NCBI RefSeq assembly: GCF_036014195.1
Contig: NZ_CP107918.1
Span: forward strand, 2,790,001 to 2,854,000
Origin: Streptomyces sp. NBC_00442
Lineage (GTDB): Bacteria; Actinomycetota; Actinomycetes; Streptomycetales; Streptomycetaceae
Length of the DNA stretch: 64,000 nucleotides
Reading direction: 5' to 3'
Under the pieces are notes generated by a model. The model did not search any database. It was not told the origin of the DNA and worked only from the letters and a program-made list of their open reading frames with translations. Shown here piece after piece: positions 52,267-63,718 of this stretch. Each line of letters starts with the position of its first letter. The first letter of the stretch is position 1. The translations under genes were made by a program, and so were the position numbers.

Positions 52267-54129
52267 TCACCCGCCCTCGTCCATGCGGACCGCCGGACCG
52301 GCGGGGTCGAGCACGAGCGTGCAGGTCGTCCCGTCCGGCCAGCTCACGGCGACGGTGTGGCCGGTGACCTCGATGCCGGCGAGGGTGTGGGCCGGTGCGG
52401 GCTCCGGTTCCGCCGTGAGGGAGGCGAGCGCGACGAACAGGGAAGGCGCGGTTCCCGTTGCGCCGTGGAGCGCCCGGACCTGTGAGCCGTGGCCGAACAG
52501 GGTTGATCCCGCGGCCAGTTGGCACGGCTCGCCCGCGTACCCGTGCACGGGATGGAGCTGTGCGGTGTGCCCGGGGGTGACGGCCCAGCCGGTCTGGCGG
52601 ACGGGGGTGCCGGGGACGGCGCCGACGACCAGATGGGCGCGGACCTCGGCGCGCCCGTGCGCGAGGGTGACCGAGACGATCCGTACACCGGGCGGGCCCG
52701 GCCGTGGCTCGGACAGCGATGCGGCCCAGCCCGGTCCGTGGCCCAGCGGGACGGCGGGGCCCCGGGTGGTGGACGCGCCCTGAGACAACAGCCCGAAGTG
52801 GTTGTCGGGCACACCCTGCGAGGTGGGGCCGGTGCGGGTCGAGTAGGCGAAGCGGGCATAGCAGGGGTCCTCCTCCTTGCCGCCGCCCACATGGTTGTTG
52901 CTGCCGTGGTTGTGGAGGCGGACCAGGCCGTCCGCCGCGGTCGACTGGATCAGCAGGCCGGGCGGGCCGAGGGTGCGGGTGGCGTCCTCGGTCTCGGCGG
53001 GCAGCGGCTCCTCGACCGCCGTCCAGGCCGGATGCTCGGGCGGCAGGAGCAGGCCGAGGTAGCCCTTGGCGGCCCAGTACGGCGATGCCGGTCCCGAGTA
53101 GTGCTGGATCACCGGCGGATACGGGCCGTGCCAGCCCAGCGTGAGCAGGCCCGCCGTGTCGGTGGCGCCTTCGCCGGCGGGGCGGTCGAGGAAGTACTTC
53201 AGGGTCCCCGAGGCCAGACGGCGGGTGGCGCCGGGGCTGAGCGGGGTGTGGCCGGTGAGCGTACCGAGCCAGGGTGCGGCGGCGGCCGCGAAGCGGTAGG
53301 TGAGCGAGCGCCCGTACGGCATCGGTGCGCCGTCGGCACCGAACAGGCGGCTGTGGGCGTCCAGTTGGTCGTGCAGGCGGGGGCCGTAGCGGGCCAGGAG
53401 GTCCTGGTCGCCGGCGAGATGGGCGTGCAGAACGGGATAGAAGTGCAGGGCCCAGGCGTTGTAGTGGTCGAAGGAGCGGTTCGGCCCGTCGCTGTACCAG
53501 CCGTCGCCGAGGTACCACTGGTCGATCCGTTCCAGGGCGCGCTCGATGGTGGCCGCGGCCCGGTCGGTCTCGATGCCGGCGTCCTGGAGGAATCCGGCGA
53601 CGGTGAGGCCGAACAGCCACCAGTTGTTGTCGACCGGGGACGGGCCGAGGGTGGGCAGCAGCCAGTCGACGGCCCGTTGGCGGACGCGGTCGTCGAGCCC
53701 GTCCCAGAGCCAGGGGCGGGTGAGCCGCAGCCCCAGGGCGACGGAGGCCGACTCGACGACGGCCTGCGGGACCTGGGTGGGCTGCGGCCAGGCGTCGGGA
53801 GACGCCGCGTCCAACGCACCGCTGGGAAGCGGGTGCCGGGTGCCCGAGGCCAGGCCGTCGGCGTACCGCTCCAGATGACCGTGGGGATCCTCGCCCCCGG
53901 CGCCGGCCACGCGGAAGGCGGCCAGCAGCCAGGTGCGGGCGTACCCTTCGAGCCCGTCCGAGCGCGGCCCCGACCAACTCGGCCGCGCGCCGGGCAGGTT
54001 GATCAGACCCAGACCGGGCGATGCGTGGGGGCGTACGGCCAGCAGGAGCCGGTCCGCCGACCGCTCCCAGTGCTCGCGGGTCCAGCCGGTGTACGGGCTG
54101 AGCGCACGGTTCTCCGGCGCGACGGGCAT
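52267..54129 (-). CDS. DUF2264 family protein, probable GH154 glycoside hydrolase
   Basis: This 620-residue protein fits DUF2264, a family now classed among glycoside hydrolases (GH154, with reported beta-glucuronidase activity). The N-terminal two thirds are helical with Trp- and Tyr-rich loops of an (alpha/alpha)-barrel (VDNNWWLFGLTVAGFL, DGWYSDGPNRSFDHYNAWALHFYP), followed by a beta-rich C-terminal part. No signal peptide is seen, so it should act on imported oligosaccharides. ATG 54129 has GAGGAG upstream. Its promoter (TTGACG and TAAGTT, 54263-54234) carries a TGATCGAA operator shared with the neighbouring regulator and transporter. Confidence 0.8.
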   Translation of the reverse strand: MPVAPENRALSPYTGWTREHWERSADRLLLAVRPHASPGLGLINLPGARPSWSGPRSDGLEGYARTWLLAAFRVAGAGGEDPHGHLERYADGLASGTRHPLPSGALDAASPDAWPQPTQVPQAVVESASVALGLRLTRPWLWDGLDDRVRQRAVDWLLPTLGPSPVDNNWWLFGLTVAGFLQDAGIETDRAAATIERALERIDQWYLGDGWYSDGPNRSFDHYNAWALHFYPVLHAHLAGDQDLLARYGPRLHDQLDAHSRLFGADGAPMPYGRSLTYRFAAAAAPWLGTLTGHTPLSPGATRRLASGTLKYFLDRPAGEGATDTAGLLTLGWHGPYPPVIQHYSGPASPYWAAKGYLGLLLPPEHPAWTAVEEPLPAETEDATRTLGPPGLLIQSTAADGLVRLHNHGSNNHVGGGKEEDPCYARFAYSTRTGPTSQGVPDNHFGLLSQGASTTRGPAVPLGHGPGWAASLSEPRPGPPGVRIVSVTLAHGRAEVRAHLVVGAVPGTPVRQTGWAVTPGHTAQLHPVHGYAGEPCQLAAGSTLFGHGSQVRALHGATGTAPSLFVALASLTAEPEPAPAHTLAGIEVTGHTVAVSWPDGTTCTLVLDPAGPAVRMDEGG

Positions 54130-54233
54130 GGTGCGATGCTCCTCGGTGGCGGGGCGGGGGCGGTGGCGCACGGGCGGGGCCGGGCGAGGTGGGGGCCGGG
54201 TCGGGGTCATCGGGTCCGCGCGAAATATCTGGG

Positions 54234-54263
54234 AACTTAGAACCCGATTTGATCGAACGTCAA
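54234..54263 (-). promoter_or_regulatory. Promoter of the DUF2264 gene with operator half-site in the spacer
   Basis: On the minus strand TTGACG (54263-54258) and TAAGTT (54239-54234) are 18 bases apart. TTCGATCA (complement of TGATCGAA, 54250-54257) sits in the spacer next to the -35, where a bound repressor would block RNA polymerase. Confidence 0.65.
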
Positions 54264-54277
54264 TGGATCAGACCGAA

Positions 54278-54303
54278 TGATCGAAACTCCCGTCGTTCGA
54301 TCA
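54278..54303. promoter_or_regulatory. Operator TGATCGAA-N10-TTCGATCA before the regulator gene
   Basis: A perfect 8-bp inverted repeat is separated by ten bases. It ends eight bases before TAGGGT (54312-54317), a possible -10 for the regulator gene, so it would overlap the -35 region and allow autoregulation. Confidence 0.75.
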
Positions 54304-54358
54304 CGCCGTACTAGGGTCATGGCCCACCGGGCCACCACACCGCGAAGGGGATGCCGCC

Positions 54359-55583
<1,225 letters not shown>

Positions 55584-55594
<11 letters not shown>

Positions 55595-55625
55595 GCACCT
55601 CGGGGCGTCCCGGGAGCACCGGGGG
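55584..55625. repeat. 21-bp in-frame duplication at the regulator gene stop
   Basis: Bases 55584-55604 and 55605-55625 are head-to-tail copies beginning GCGTCCCG, with three differences. In the first copy the seventh to ninth positions after that start contain the TGA stop; in the second the matching triplet is GGA. Confidence 0.88.
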
Positions 55626-55693
55626 AGCGCCCCGAGGGCACCCATGAGCGTTCAATCCTGACGCACGACCATTCAATCTTTCTCTGATCTTTT

Positions 55694-55707
55694 TTCGATC
55701 AATCGAA
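55694..55707. promoter_or_regulatory. Operator palindrome before the ABC transporter operon
   Basis: TTCGATCAATCGAA is an inverted repeat with a two-base centre and contains TTCGATCA, the same element found twice near the regulator gene. TTGACT (55717-55722), a possible -35, lies ten bases downstream. Confidence 0.7.
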
Positions 55708-55786
55708 CTTTCGCTCTTGACTTCGGTCAGAACTGGGCCAAGGATCGCGGCCATCGCCTCGTCCCCTCCCGTTCAGGAGCCGTTCC

Positions 55787-57115
55787 GTGAGCCGCAGTTG
55801 GACCAGATCGACCTCCGCCCTCGTCGGTACCGCCACCGCTCTCGCCGTGCTCACGGCCTGCGGCGGCGGGGACAGCAAGACGAGCGATGCGGGCAAGGGC
55901 ACCGCCGACAAGCCCGTCACCATCACCTTCTGGGCCTGGCAGAAGGGTTCGAAGGATGTGGTGGACGCCTTCAACGCCTCGCACAAGAACATCAAGGTGA
56001 AGTTCGAGGAGATCCCCTCGGGCAACGCCGGCGGCTACGCCAAGATCTCCAACGCGGTGAAGGCCGGCAATGCGCCCGATCTCGTGACCGTCGAGTACCC
56101 GATGCTCCCCGAGTTCGTCAGCCAGGGCTCGTTCCAGGACATCAGCACGTACGTCACCGACGACGTGAAGAAGCAGTTCCTGCCGCAGGCGATCCAGCAG
56201 ACCACGCTCGGGGGCAAGAACTGGGCGATCCCCTTCGACGCGGCGCCGCAGGCGTACTTCTACCGCAAGGACTTCTTCGACAAGAACCACATCGAAGTCC
56301 CCAAGACCTGGGACGAGTTCAAGGCGGCCGCGCAGAAGGCCAAGGCCGCCGACCCCAAGGCCCGCATCGGCACGTTCTTCCCCGACGACCCGACCACGTT
56401 CGAGGCGATGGCCTGGCAGGCCGGCGCCCAGTGGTTCAAGGCCGACGGCGACACCTGGAAGCTCAACACGGCCGACGCGGCCACGAACAAGGTCGCCGAC
56501 TACTGGCAGGGCCTGCTCGACGACAAGCTGGTGCAGAACGCGGTCTCCTTCAGCCCCGAGTGGACGGCCTCCCTCAAGGACGGCTCCACCGTCGGCTACC
56601 TCGGCGCCTCGTGGGGCGCGGGCGTGCTCGGCGGGACCGTGCCGGACCAGAGCGGCAAGTGGGCGGTGGCCCCGGTCCCCACCTGGGACGGCAAGCCCGC
56701 CAGCGGCATGCTCGGCGGCTCCACCTGGGCGGTGACCAAGGGCAGCACCAAGACGACGGCCGCCCTCGAATTCGCCCAGTGGATGTCGACCACCGAGGCG
56801 GGCATCGACGCGCGCATCAAGTCCGGTACGTCGAGCGCCTTCCCGGCCGACATCGCGCTGCGCCCGGCCGCCAAGAAGGCGTTCGACGCGAAGTTCTACA
56901 CCGGCCAGGACGTCTACCAGCTCTTCGACGCCGCGGGCGGCTCGATCAACGCCAACTGGGGCTGGGGCCCGAGCATGGGCACCACGAACACCACGCTCAA
57001 GGACCAGCTCGGCAAGGTCGCCGGCGGCTCCGTCACGATCAAGGACGCCATCAAGGCCGCCCACGACGCCACGGTGACCGAGCTGAAGAAGCGCGGGCTG
57101 AAGGTCGAGGGCTGA
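55787..57115 (+). CDS. Sugar ABC transporter substrate-binding lipoprotein
   Basis: This 442-residue family 1 solute-binding protein has a lipoprotein signal ending in the lipobox LTAC (Cys near 25) and a sugar-binding fold (ITFWAWQKGSKDVVDAFN, then GNAPDLVTVEYPMLPEF). It would deliver an oligosaccharide, perhaps a uronide given the linked GH154 enzyme, to the two permeases that follow. GTG 55787 has AGGAG upstream. No ATPase gene is present; a shared MsiK-type ATPase would serve, as is usual in Streptomyces. Confidence 0.93.
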   Translation: MSRSWTRSTSALVGTATALAVLTACGGGDSKTSDAGKGTADKPVTITFWAWQKGSKDVVDAFNASHKNIKVKFEEIPSGNAGGYAKISNAVKAGNAPDLVTVEYPMLPEFVSQGSFQDISTYVTDDVKKQFLPQAIQQTTLGGKNWAIPFDAAPQAYFYRKDFFDKNHIEVPKTWDEFKAAAQKAKAADPKARIGTFFPDDPTTFEAMAWQAGAQWFKADGDTWKLNTADAATNKVADYWQGLLDDKLVQNAVSFSPEWTASLKDGSTVGYLGASWGAGVLGGTVPDQSGKWAVAPVPTWDGKPASGMLGGSTWAVTKGSTKTTAALEFAQWMSTTEAGIDARIKSGTSSAFPADIALRPAAKKAFDAKFYTGQDVYQLFDAAGGSINANWGWGPSMGTTNTTLKDQLGKVAGGSVTIKDAIKAAHDATVTELKKRGLKVEG

Positions 57116-57119
57116 CCGG

Positions 57120-58214
57120 ATGAGGACGAAGCGGCGTCCCGCGCAACGCGCCGGGGCGGAAGGCGGAGCGGAAAGCGGGACCCGGCGCGTGCCGGACCCG
57201 ACGGGCGAGGAAGGCCACCGTCCGGCCCCGGCGGACGAAGACGGCACGGCAACCCCCCGCGCCGCGGCCGCCGGTACGCCCGGGTCCGGCCCGGCCGGCC
57301 GCAGGGCCCTTCGCGTCCGCGGGGCGCGCAGCCGTACCAACGCGGCCGCCGGCGTGCTGCTCGGCCCGTTCTTCGTCCTGTTCACCGCCGTGACGCTGGT
57401 GCCGATCGGGTACGCGATCTGGCTGAGCCTGTTCACGGAGAAGCAGTCCGGTCTCGGCTTCGGCGGCGCCACATCCGTGTTCAGCGGGCTCGACAACTAC
57501 ACGGCGGCGCTCGGCGACCGGGCGTTCCGCGAGGGCTTCTGGGTCCTCGCCGGCTACTGCGTCGTCTACATCCCGCTGATGGTCGGCGGCGCCCTCGCGC
57601 TCGCGCTGCTGCTCGACTCGACGCTGGCCCGCGCCCGGCGCTTCTTCCAGCTGGCCCTGTTCCTGCCGCACGCCGTGCCCGGCATCATCGCCGCGCTGGT
57701 CTGGGTCTACCTCTACACACCGGGCCTCAGCCCGGTCGTGAAGGCCATGAACTCCGGCGGCATCGGCTTCGACTTCTTCTCCTCCAGCGGCACGCTCCCC
57801 TCCGTGGTCAACATCGCCCTGTGGGAATGGCTCGGCTACAACATGGTCATCTTCTACGCGGCGCTCCAGGCCATCGACCGTTCCGTCCTGGAGGCGGCCA
57901 CCGTGGACGGCGCGGGCGAGTGGCGCACCGCGTTCGGCATCAAACTCCCGCTGATCCGGAGCTCGTTGGTGATGGTGGCGCTGTTCACCGTCATCGGCTC
58001 GCTCCAGCTCTTCACCGAACCGCTGATCCTCAACCAGGGCGGCAGCTCGACGGTCACCACCACCTGGACGCCCAACATGTACGCCTACACCGCCGCGTTC
58101 AGCCGCAACGACTACGGCCTCGCCGCCGCCGCGGCCGTGCTCCTCGCGCTCGCCGCGGCCCTGCTCTCCTTCGTCGTCACCCGCCTCACCAACCGGAAGG
58201 GGGCCACGGCATGA
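57120..58214 (+). CDS. Sugar ABC transporter permease 1 (MalF-like)
   Basis: This 364-residue protein has about 75 polar, disordered residues at the N-terminus and then six membrane helices. The EAA loop that contacts the ATPase reads EAATVDGAGEWRTAFGIKLP. It begins four bases after the binding-protein stop, so it is in the same operon. Its TGA overlaps the next ATG as ATGA. Confidence 0.93.
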   Translation: MRTKRRPAQRAGAEGGAESGTRRVPDPTGEEGHRPAPADEDGTATPRAAAAGTPGSGPAGRRALRVRGARSRTNAAAGVLLGPFFVLFTAVTLVPIGYAIWLSLFTEKQSGLGFGGATSVFSGLDNYTAALGDRAFREGFWVLAGYCVVYIPLMVGGALALALLLDSTLARARRFFQLALFLPHAVPGIIAALVWVYLYTPGLSPVVKAMNSGGIGFDFFSSSGTLPSVVNIALWEWLGYNMVIFYAALQAIDRSVLEAATVDGAGEWRTAFGIKLPLIRSSLVMVALFTVIGSLQLFTEPLILNQGGSSTVTTTWTPNMYAYTAAFSRNDYGLAAAAAVLLALAAALLSFVVTRLTNRKGATA

Positions 58215-59146
58215 CCTCCCCCACGGCAACCGAAGCGAACGCCGCCCCGAGGACCGCCGGGCACACGGGGGCCGCCACCCCGCCGCGTACCGCGACGCCG
58301 GACCGGTCACCGAGCCGCTGGCTGTCGCGCACCGCGGTCAACGGCGCGCTGCTGCTGTCCGTCCTCTACACGCTCTTCCCCCTGGTGTGGCTGGTCACGG
58401 CCGCCACCAAGGACACCGGAAGCCTGCTGTCCGGCGAGGCCTTCTCCTTCAAGGGCTTCGACCTGGGCCACAACCTGTCGCAGCTGGCGTCCTACAACGA
58501 CGGCGTCTACTTCCGCTGGTACCTCAACTCCCTTCTCTACGCGGGCGGCGGCGCGGCGATCTGCGCACTGGTCTCCGTCGCCGCGGGGTACGCCTTCGAC
58601 AAGTACGCCTTCCGCGGCAAGGAGAAGCTGTTCGGTGTCGTGCTGCTCGGCGTGCTCGTGCCGACCACGGCGCTCGCCCTGCCCATGTATCTCCTGGCCA
58701 GCAAGGTCGGCCTCGTCAACACGTACTGGTCGGTCCTGATACCCGTTCTGGTCAACCCGTTCGGGGTGTATCTGTCGCGCGTGTTCAGCGCGAGCTACAT
58801 CCCGGGCGAGGCGCTCGAAGCCGCCCGTATCGACGGCGCCGGCGAGCTGCGCACGTTCTGGTCGATCGGCCTGCGCATGGTGATGCCGGGCTTCGTGACC
58901 GTCTTCCTCTTCCAGTTCACCGCGATCTGGAACAACTTCTTCCTCCCCCTGGTCATGCTCAGCGACCAGAAGCTCTTCCCGCTGAGCCTCGGTCTGTACG
59001 CCTGGAACAGCAACACCCATGCCGAGCCGAGCTATTACCCTCTCGTCGTCACCGGCTCCCTCCTCGCCGTCATCCCCCTGATCGTCGCCTTCGTCTCCCT
59101 CCAGCGGCACTGGAAGGCCGGGCTCACCGCCGGCAGCCTCAAATGA
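58211..59146 (+). CDS. Sugar ABC transporter permease 2 (MalG-like)
   Basis: This 311-residue protein has six membrane helices and the EAA loop EAARIDGAGELRTFWSIGLR. It pairs with permease 1 to form the import channel. The start overlaps the previous stop by four bases, which indicates translational coupling. It ends with the usual short cytoplasmic tail (LQRHWKAGLTAGSLK). Confidence 0.93.
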   Translation: MTSPTATEANAAPRTAGHTGAATPPRTATPDRSPSRWLSRTAVNGALLLSVLYTLFPLVWLVTAATKDTGSLLSGEAFSFKGFDLGHNLSQLASYNDGVYFRWYLNSLLYAGGGAAICALVSVAAGYAFDKYAFRGKEKLFGVVLLGVLVPTTALALPMYLLASKVGLVNTYWSVLIPVLVNPFGVYLSRVFSASYIPGEALEAARIDGAGELRTFWSIGLRMVMPGFVTVFLFQFTAIWNNFFLPLVMLSDQKLFPLSLGLYAWNSNTHAEPSYYPLVVTGSLLAVIPLIVAFVSLQRHWKAGLTAGSLK

Positions 59147-59204
59147 CCGGCCCGGACACCCAGTTACCCCCGGCCAGCGCCTCGTGAGGAGCCCGAGTCC
59201 CACC

Positions 59205-60233
59205 ATGCACCACACCACTGACAATCGGCCCGCCCTGCTGCTCGCGATGGGCCCCGGCATCGCCGGCCGGCTCCTCACCGAGCACCACCGCACCCGGCTC
59301 GCCGCCCTCACCCGCACCGACCCGCACCTGGTCGCACACGAGCTGGCGGCGCCCGCGGGCCCGGTCGCGGAGGCCCTCGCCGAGGCCGAGGTGCTGCTCA
59401 CCTGCTGGGGCGCTCCCCCGCTCACCAAGGACGTCCTGGAAGCGGCCCCGCGGCTGCGCGCGGTCGTCCACGCCGCGGGCTCCGTCAAGCACCACATCAC
59501 CGACGCCTGCTGGGAGCGCGGCATCGCGGTGACGTCGGCCGCCGCGGCCAACGCCCTCCCGGTCGCCGAGTACACGCTGGCCGCGATCCTCTTCGCGGGC
59601 AAGGAGGTGCTGCGCTCCGCCCAGCGCTACGCCGAGCTGCGCACCGCTCCCGCGTGGCTGAGCGAGACCGAGCACACCGGCAACTACCGGCGCACCGTCG
59701 GCCTGGTCGGCGCGTCCCGCATCGGACGGCGCGTGATCGAGCTCCTGCGCCCCTTCGACTTCGAGGTCCTCCTGTACGACCCGTACGTCGGCGGAACCGA
59801 AGCGGCGGCCCTGGGCGTTGAACAGGTGTCCCTGGACGAGCTGTGCGCCCGCAGCGGCGTCGTCTCCGTCCACGCGCCCCAGCTCCCCGAGACCCGCCAC
59901 ATGATCGACGCCCGCCGGCTCGCCCGGATGCCGACGGGTGCCACGCTGATCAACACCGCCCGCGGCTCGCTGGTGGACGAGCCGGCCCTGCTGGCCGAGC
60001 TGCTCTCGGGCCGCCTGCACGCGGTCCTGGACGTCACCGACCCCGAACTGCCGCCCCGGGAGAGCCCGTTGTACGACCTGCCCAACGTCCTGCTGACCCC
60101 GCACATCGCCGGCTCGCTCGGCAACGAGCTGTACCGGATGGCGGACCTGGCCCTGGACGAGGTGGAGCGCTTCGCCTCCGGCCTGCCGTTCGCGGACCCG
60201 GTCCATCCGATGTCGCTGGGGCACTCGGCGTAG
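59205..60233 (+). CDS. D-2-hydroxyacid dehydrogenase family protein
   Basis: This 342-residue NAD(P)-dependent enzyme has the Rossmann segment VGLVGASRIGRRVIELL, the catalytic Arg in NTARGSLVDE, the Glu in VTDPELPPRE and the His in TPHIAGS, so all three catalytic residues are present. As the last gene of the transporter group it probably reduces or oxidises an acid from the imported sugar, for example a uronate breakdown product; this is inferred from position. I chose ATG 59205; an in-frame GTG at 59184 overlaps the GAGGAG ribosome site. Confidence 0.85.
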   Translation: MHHTTDNRPALLLAMGPGIAGRLLTEHHRTRLAALTRTDPHLVAHELAAPAGPVAEALAEAEVLLTCWGAPPLTKDVLEAAPRLRAVVHAAGSVKHHITDACWERGIAVTSAAAANALPVAEYTLAAILFAGKEVLRSAQRYAELRTAPAWLSETEHTGNYRRTVGLVGASRIGRRVIELLRPFDFEVLLYDPYVGGTEAAALGVEQVSLDELCARSGVVSVHAPQLPETRHMIDARRLARMPTGATLINTARGSLVDEPALLAELLSGRLHAVLDVTDPELPPRESPLYDLPNVLLTPHIAGSLGNELYRMADLALDEVERFASGLPFADPVHPMSLGHSA

Positions 60234-60258
60234 GCGGTCCGGCGTACGCACATGCCGA

Positions 60259-60292
60259 AGGCCCGGCACCCCCCGAAGGGGATGCCGGGCCT
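60259..60292. terminator. Bidirectional terminator between the hydroxyacid dehydrogenase and groEL1
   Basis: AGGCCCGGCA (60259-60268) pairs with 60283-60292, and inner CCCC/GGGG bases extend the stem with one bulge around GAA. It lies between convergent genes, 33 bases before the groEL1 stop. Confidence 0.8.
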
Positions 60293-60324
60293 CTACCGCG
60301 TGCGGCTACCGCTGACGGGGTGCG

Positions 60325-61956
<1,632 letters not shown>

Positions 61957-62059
61957 TCAGCCCTCTCGAAAACTCGGGTTAATGACACTGCGCCCCTCGC
62001 CGCCCGGCAATCAGCGGGGTGACCAGGGGCGCAGCTCTCAAAGCATTCGCTTCGGTGAA

Positions 62060-62368
62060 TTACTTCTCGATGATCGCGAGCACGTCGCGAGCCGAGAGGA
62101 CGAGGTACTCGTCGCCGTTGTACTTCACCTCGGTGCCGCCGTACTTGCTGTACAGCACGACGTCGCCGACCTTGACGTCGAGCGGCAGACGCTCGCCGTT
62201 CTCGAAGCGGCCCGGACCCACGGCGAGGACGGCGCCCTCCTGGGGCTTCTCCTTCGCGGTGTCCGGAATGACCAGGCCGGAGGCCGTGGTCTGCTCGGCG
62301 TCGAGCGGCTGGACCACAATGCGGTCCTCAAGCGGCTTGATGGCAACCTTGGAGCTGGCGGTCGTCAC
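62060..62368 (-). CDS. groES: Co-chaperonin GroES
   Basis: This 102-residue lid protein of the GroEL chamber contains the mobile loop ([20 protein letters not shown]) and the conserved [25 protein letters not shown] 62368 has GGGGGAG upstream. Two CIRCE elements and a good promoter lie 100-170 bases upstream. Confidence 0.97.
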   Translation of the reverse strand: MTTASSKVAIKPLEDRIVVQPLDAEQTTASGLVIPDTAKEKPQEGAVLAVGPGRFENGERLPLDVKVGDVVLYSKYGGTEVKYNGDEYLVLSARDVLAIIEK

Positions 62369-62467
62369 GATCCGGTCTCCCCCTTCGGAGATCTCACGGG
62401 GTTAACTGTTTGGGGTGGCGACCAGGTGGATCCGTCGTCGCGGGTGCCGGACCTGCCCGTCGCTGTG

Positions 62468-62494
62468 TTGGCACTCTCCGGTGGGGAGTGCCAG
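62468..62494. promoter_or_regulatory. CIRCE element 1
   Basis: TTGGCACTC and GAGTGCCAG are separated by nine bases, matching the HrcA operator consensus except at the outer positions. It lies downstream of the -10 of the groES promoter. Confidence 0.95.
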
Positions 62495-62499
62495 AAGCG

Positions 62500-62529
62500 A
62501 GACTAGGACGGCGGTTAGCACTCGGTCAA
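62500..62529 (-). promoter_or_regulatory. groES-groEL1 promoter
   Basis: On the minus strand TTGACC (62529-62524) and TAGTCT (62505-62500) are 18 bases apart, a good match to a vegetative promoter. The -35 lies inside CIRCE element 2, and element 1 covers the region after the start point. Confidence 0.75.
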
Positions 62530-62541
62530 GCGGAGTGCCAA
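62515..62541. promoter_or_regulatory. CIRCE element 2
   Basis: TTAGCACTC and GAGTGCCAA flank nine bases, an almost perfect HrcA operator that overlaps the groES -35. Two elements in tandem are typical of Streptomyces groES-groEL1 operons. Confidence 0.97.
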
Positions 62542-62712
62542 TCTCGCGCCTGCGCGCCGGATCACCCCGAGAGCGCCGGGCCGTCGGCTCCGTACACGGA
62601 ACACGAGCTTCGGACCGTCAACCGGCTTACAGAGGGCGCGAGTTGACCCGCGAGGGGCGCGGCCGCCGACGGGCGAGCTGTGGGTGACGAGGGGCCGGGC
62701 GCCCGGAAACGG

Positions 62713-63699
62713 TCAGAGATAGTCCTCGATGCGGCCCACGGTGAAACCCCGCGACCGGATGTGTTCAAGGACCTGCGTGGTCATGCGGGTGAGGCCGGCG
62801 CTCCGGCCGGGTCCCCGCAGCTCGGCCCGCACGATGTCACCGGGACGCAGGACCCGGGCGCCCTCGGCGTACCGCAGGCCGTCGGCCGTCATCGTGACGC
62901 GGGCCAGCACCATCGCGCTCAGCCCACACTCCTTCGCGGCGCGTACGGTGCGCGCGTCGTAGGACCCGTACGGCGGCCGGAACAGTCTCGGGCGCCGCCC
63001 GTAGCGCGCGGCCAGCCGGTCCTGCTGGCCGCAGATCTCCGCCCGCTGGCGCCCGTAGGTCAGGGTCCGCAGATCGGGGTGGCCGAGGGTGTGGTTGTAG
63101 ATCCCGGCACCCAGGGCGCGCAGGGCGTCGATCCGGGCGCGGGCGGACACGGCGGCGGCCGCCGCACCGGTGTCGGCGGCGGTACCGGCGTCGGCGGCGG
63201 GAGCGACACCCCGGTCGAGGTCGGCACCCCGGTCGAGGTCGGCACCCCGGTCAAGATCGGTACCCCGGCCGGAACCGGCACCCCGGTCCGCCCCGGCACC
63301 CCCGTCGGCGCCGGTGAGGAACAGGGCGACGGGCAGCTTGAGGTCGCGGATCATGCGGGGGAAGGCGGGGTCCGTGACCGGCCCGTCGTCGAAGGTCAGG
63401 AACACGACCTTGGCCCGCACCGGGACGCGGTCGACGACGAAGGGCACCCCGGGCCCGCCCCGGGGCGCCACCGGCCGGGGCGCGGGCGCCAGGGGGGCGG
63501 CGAGGCCCCAGCGCCGGGCGGCGACCGTGCGCGCGTCCGACCCGGGGGGCGGCACGGCGTGCTGGGCGGCCTTGCGCCCGAGCCGTTTGAACGGGGCGAC
63601 GGGCGCGGTCGGTTCCGAGCACCCGGCCAGCGGCCCGAGCAGCGCGCCGGCCGCGAGCAGTCCGGCCAGGGCGGCCCGGAACCGGCGCGCCCGCGTCAC
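62713..63699 (-). CDS. NodB-domain polysaccharide deacetylase lipoprotein with repeat insert
   Basis: This 328-residue protein has a lipoprotein signal with lipobox LAGC. Its NodB deacetylase domain contains TFDDGP, the metal-binding HTLGH and the RPPYG motif, and it ends in VGRIEDYL. It likely removes acetyl groups from peptidoglycan or another surface glycan. The metal-site Asp and His residues appear intact. Between the first and second motifs a segment of about 60 residues contains GADLDR hexapeptide repeats, which most NodB proteins lack. GTG 63699 has GGGGAG upstream. It lies next to a second deacetylase gene. Confidence 0.88.
   Translation of the reverse strand: MTRARRFRAALAGLLAAGALLGPLAGCSEPTAPVAPFKRLGRKAAQHAVPPPGSDARTVAARRWGLAAPLAPAPRPVAPRGGPGVPFVVDRVPVRAKVVFLTFDDGPVTDPAFPRMIRDLKLPVALFLTGADGGAGADRGAGSGRGTDLDRGADLDRGADLDRGVAPAADAGTAADTGAAAAAVSARARIDALRALGAGIYNHTLGHPDLRTLTYGRQRAEICGQQDRLAARYGRRPRLFRPPYGSYDARTVRAAKECGLSAMVLARVTMTADGLRYAEGARVLRPGDIVRAELRGPGRSAGLTRMTTQVLEHIRSRGFTVGRIEDYL
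63207..63300. repeat. 18-bp tandem repeats inside the deacetylase gene
   Basis: CACCCCGGTCGAGGTCGG begins at 63207 and recurs every 18 bases about five times, becoming more degenerate to the right. On the coding strand it encodes GADLDR hexapeptides inserted in the NodB domain. Confidence 0.88.
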
Positions 63700-63718
63700 C
63701 TCGGCTCCCCGGACCCGC

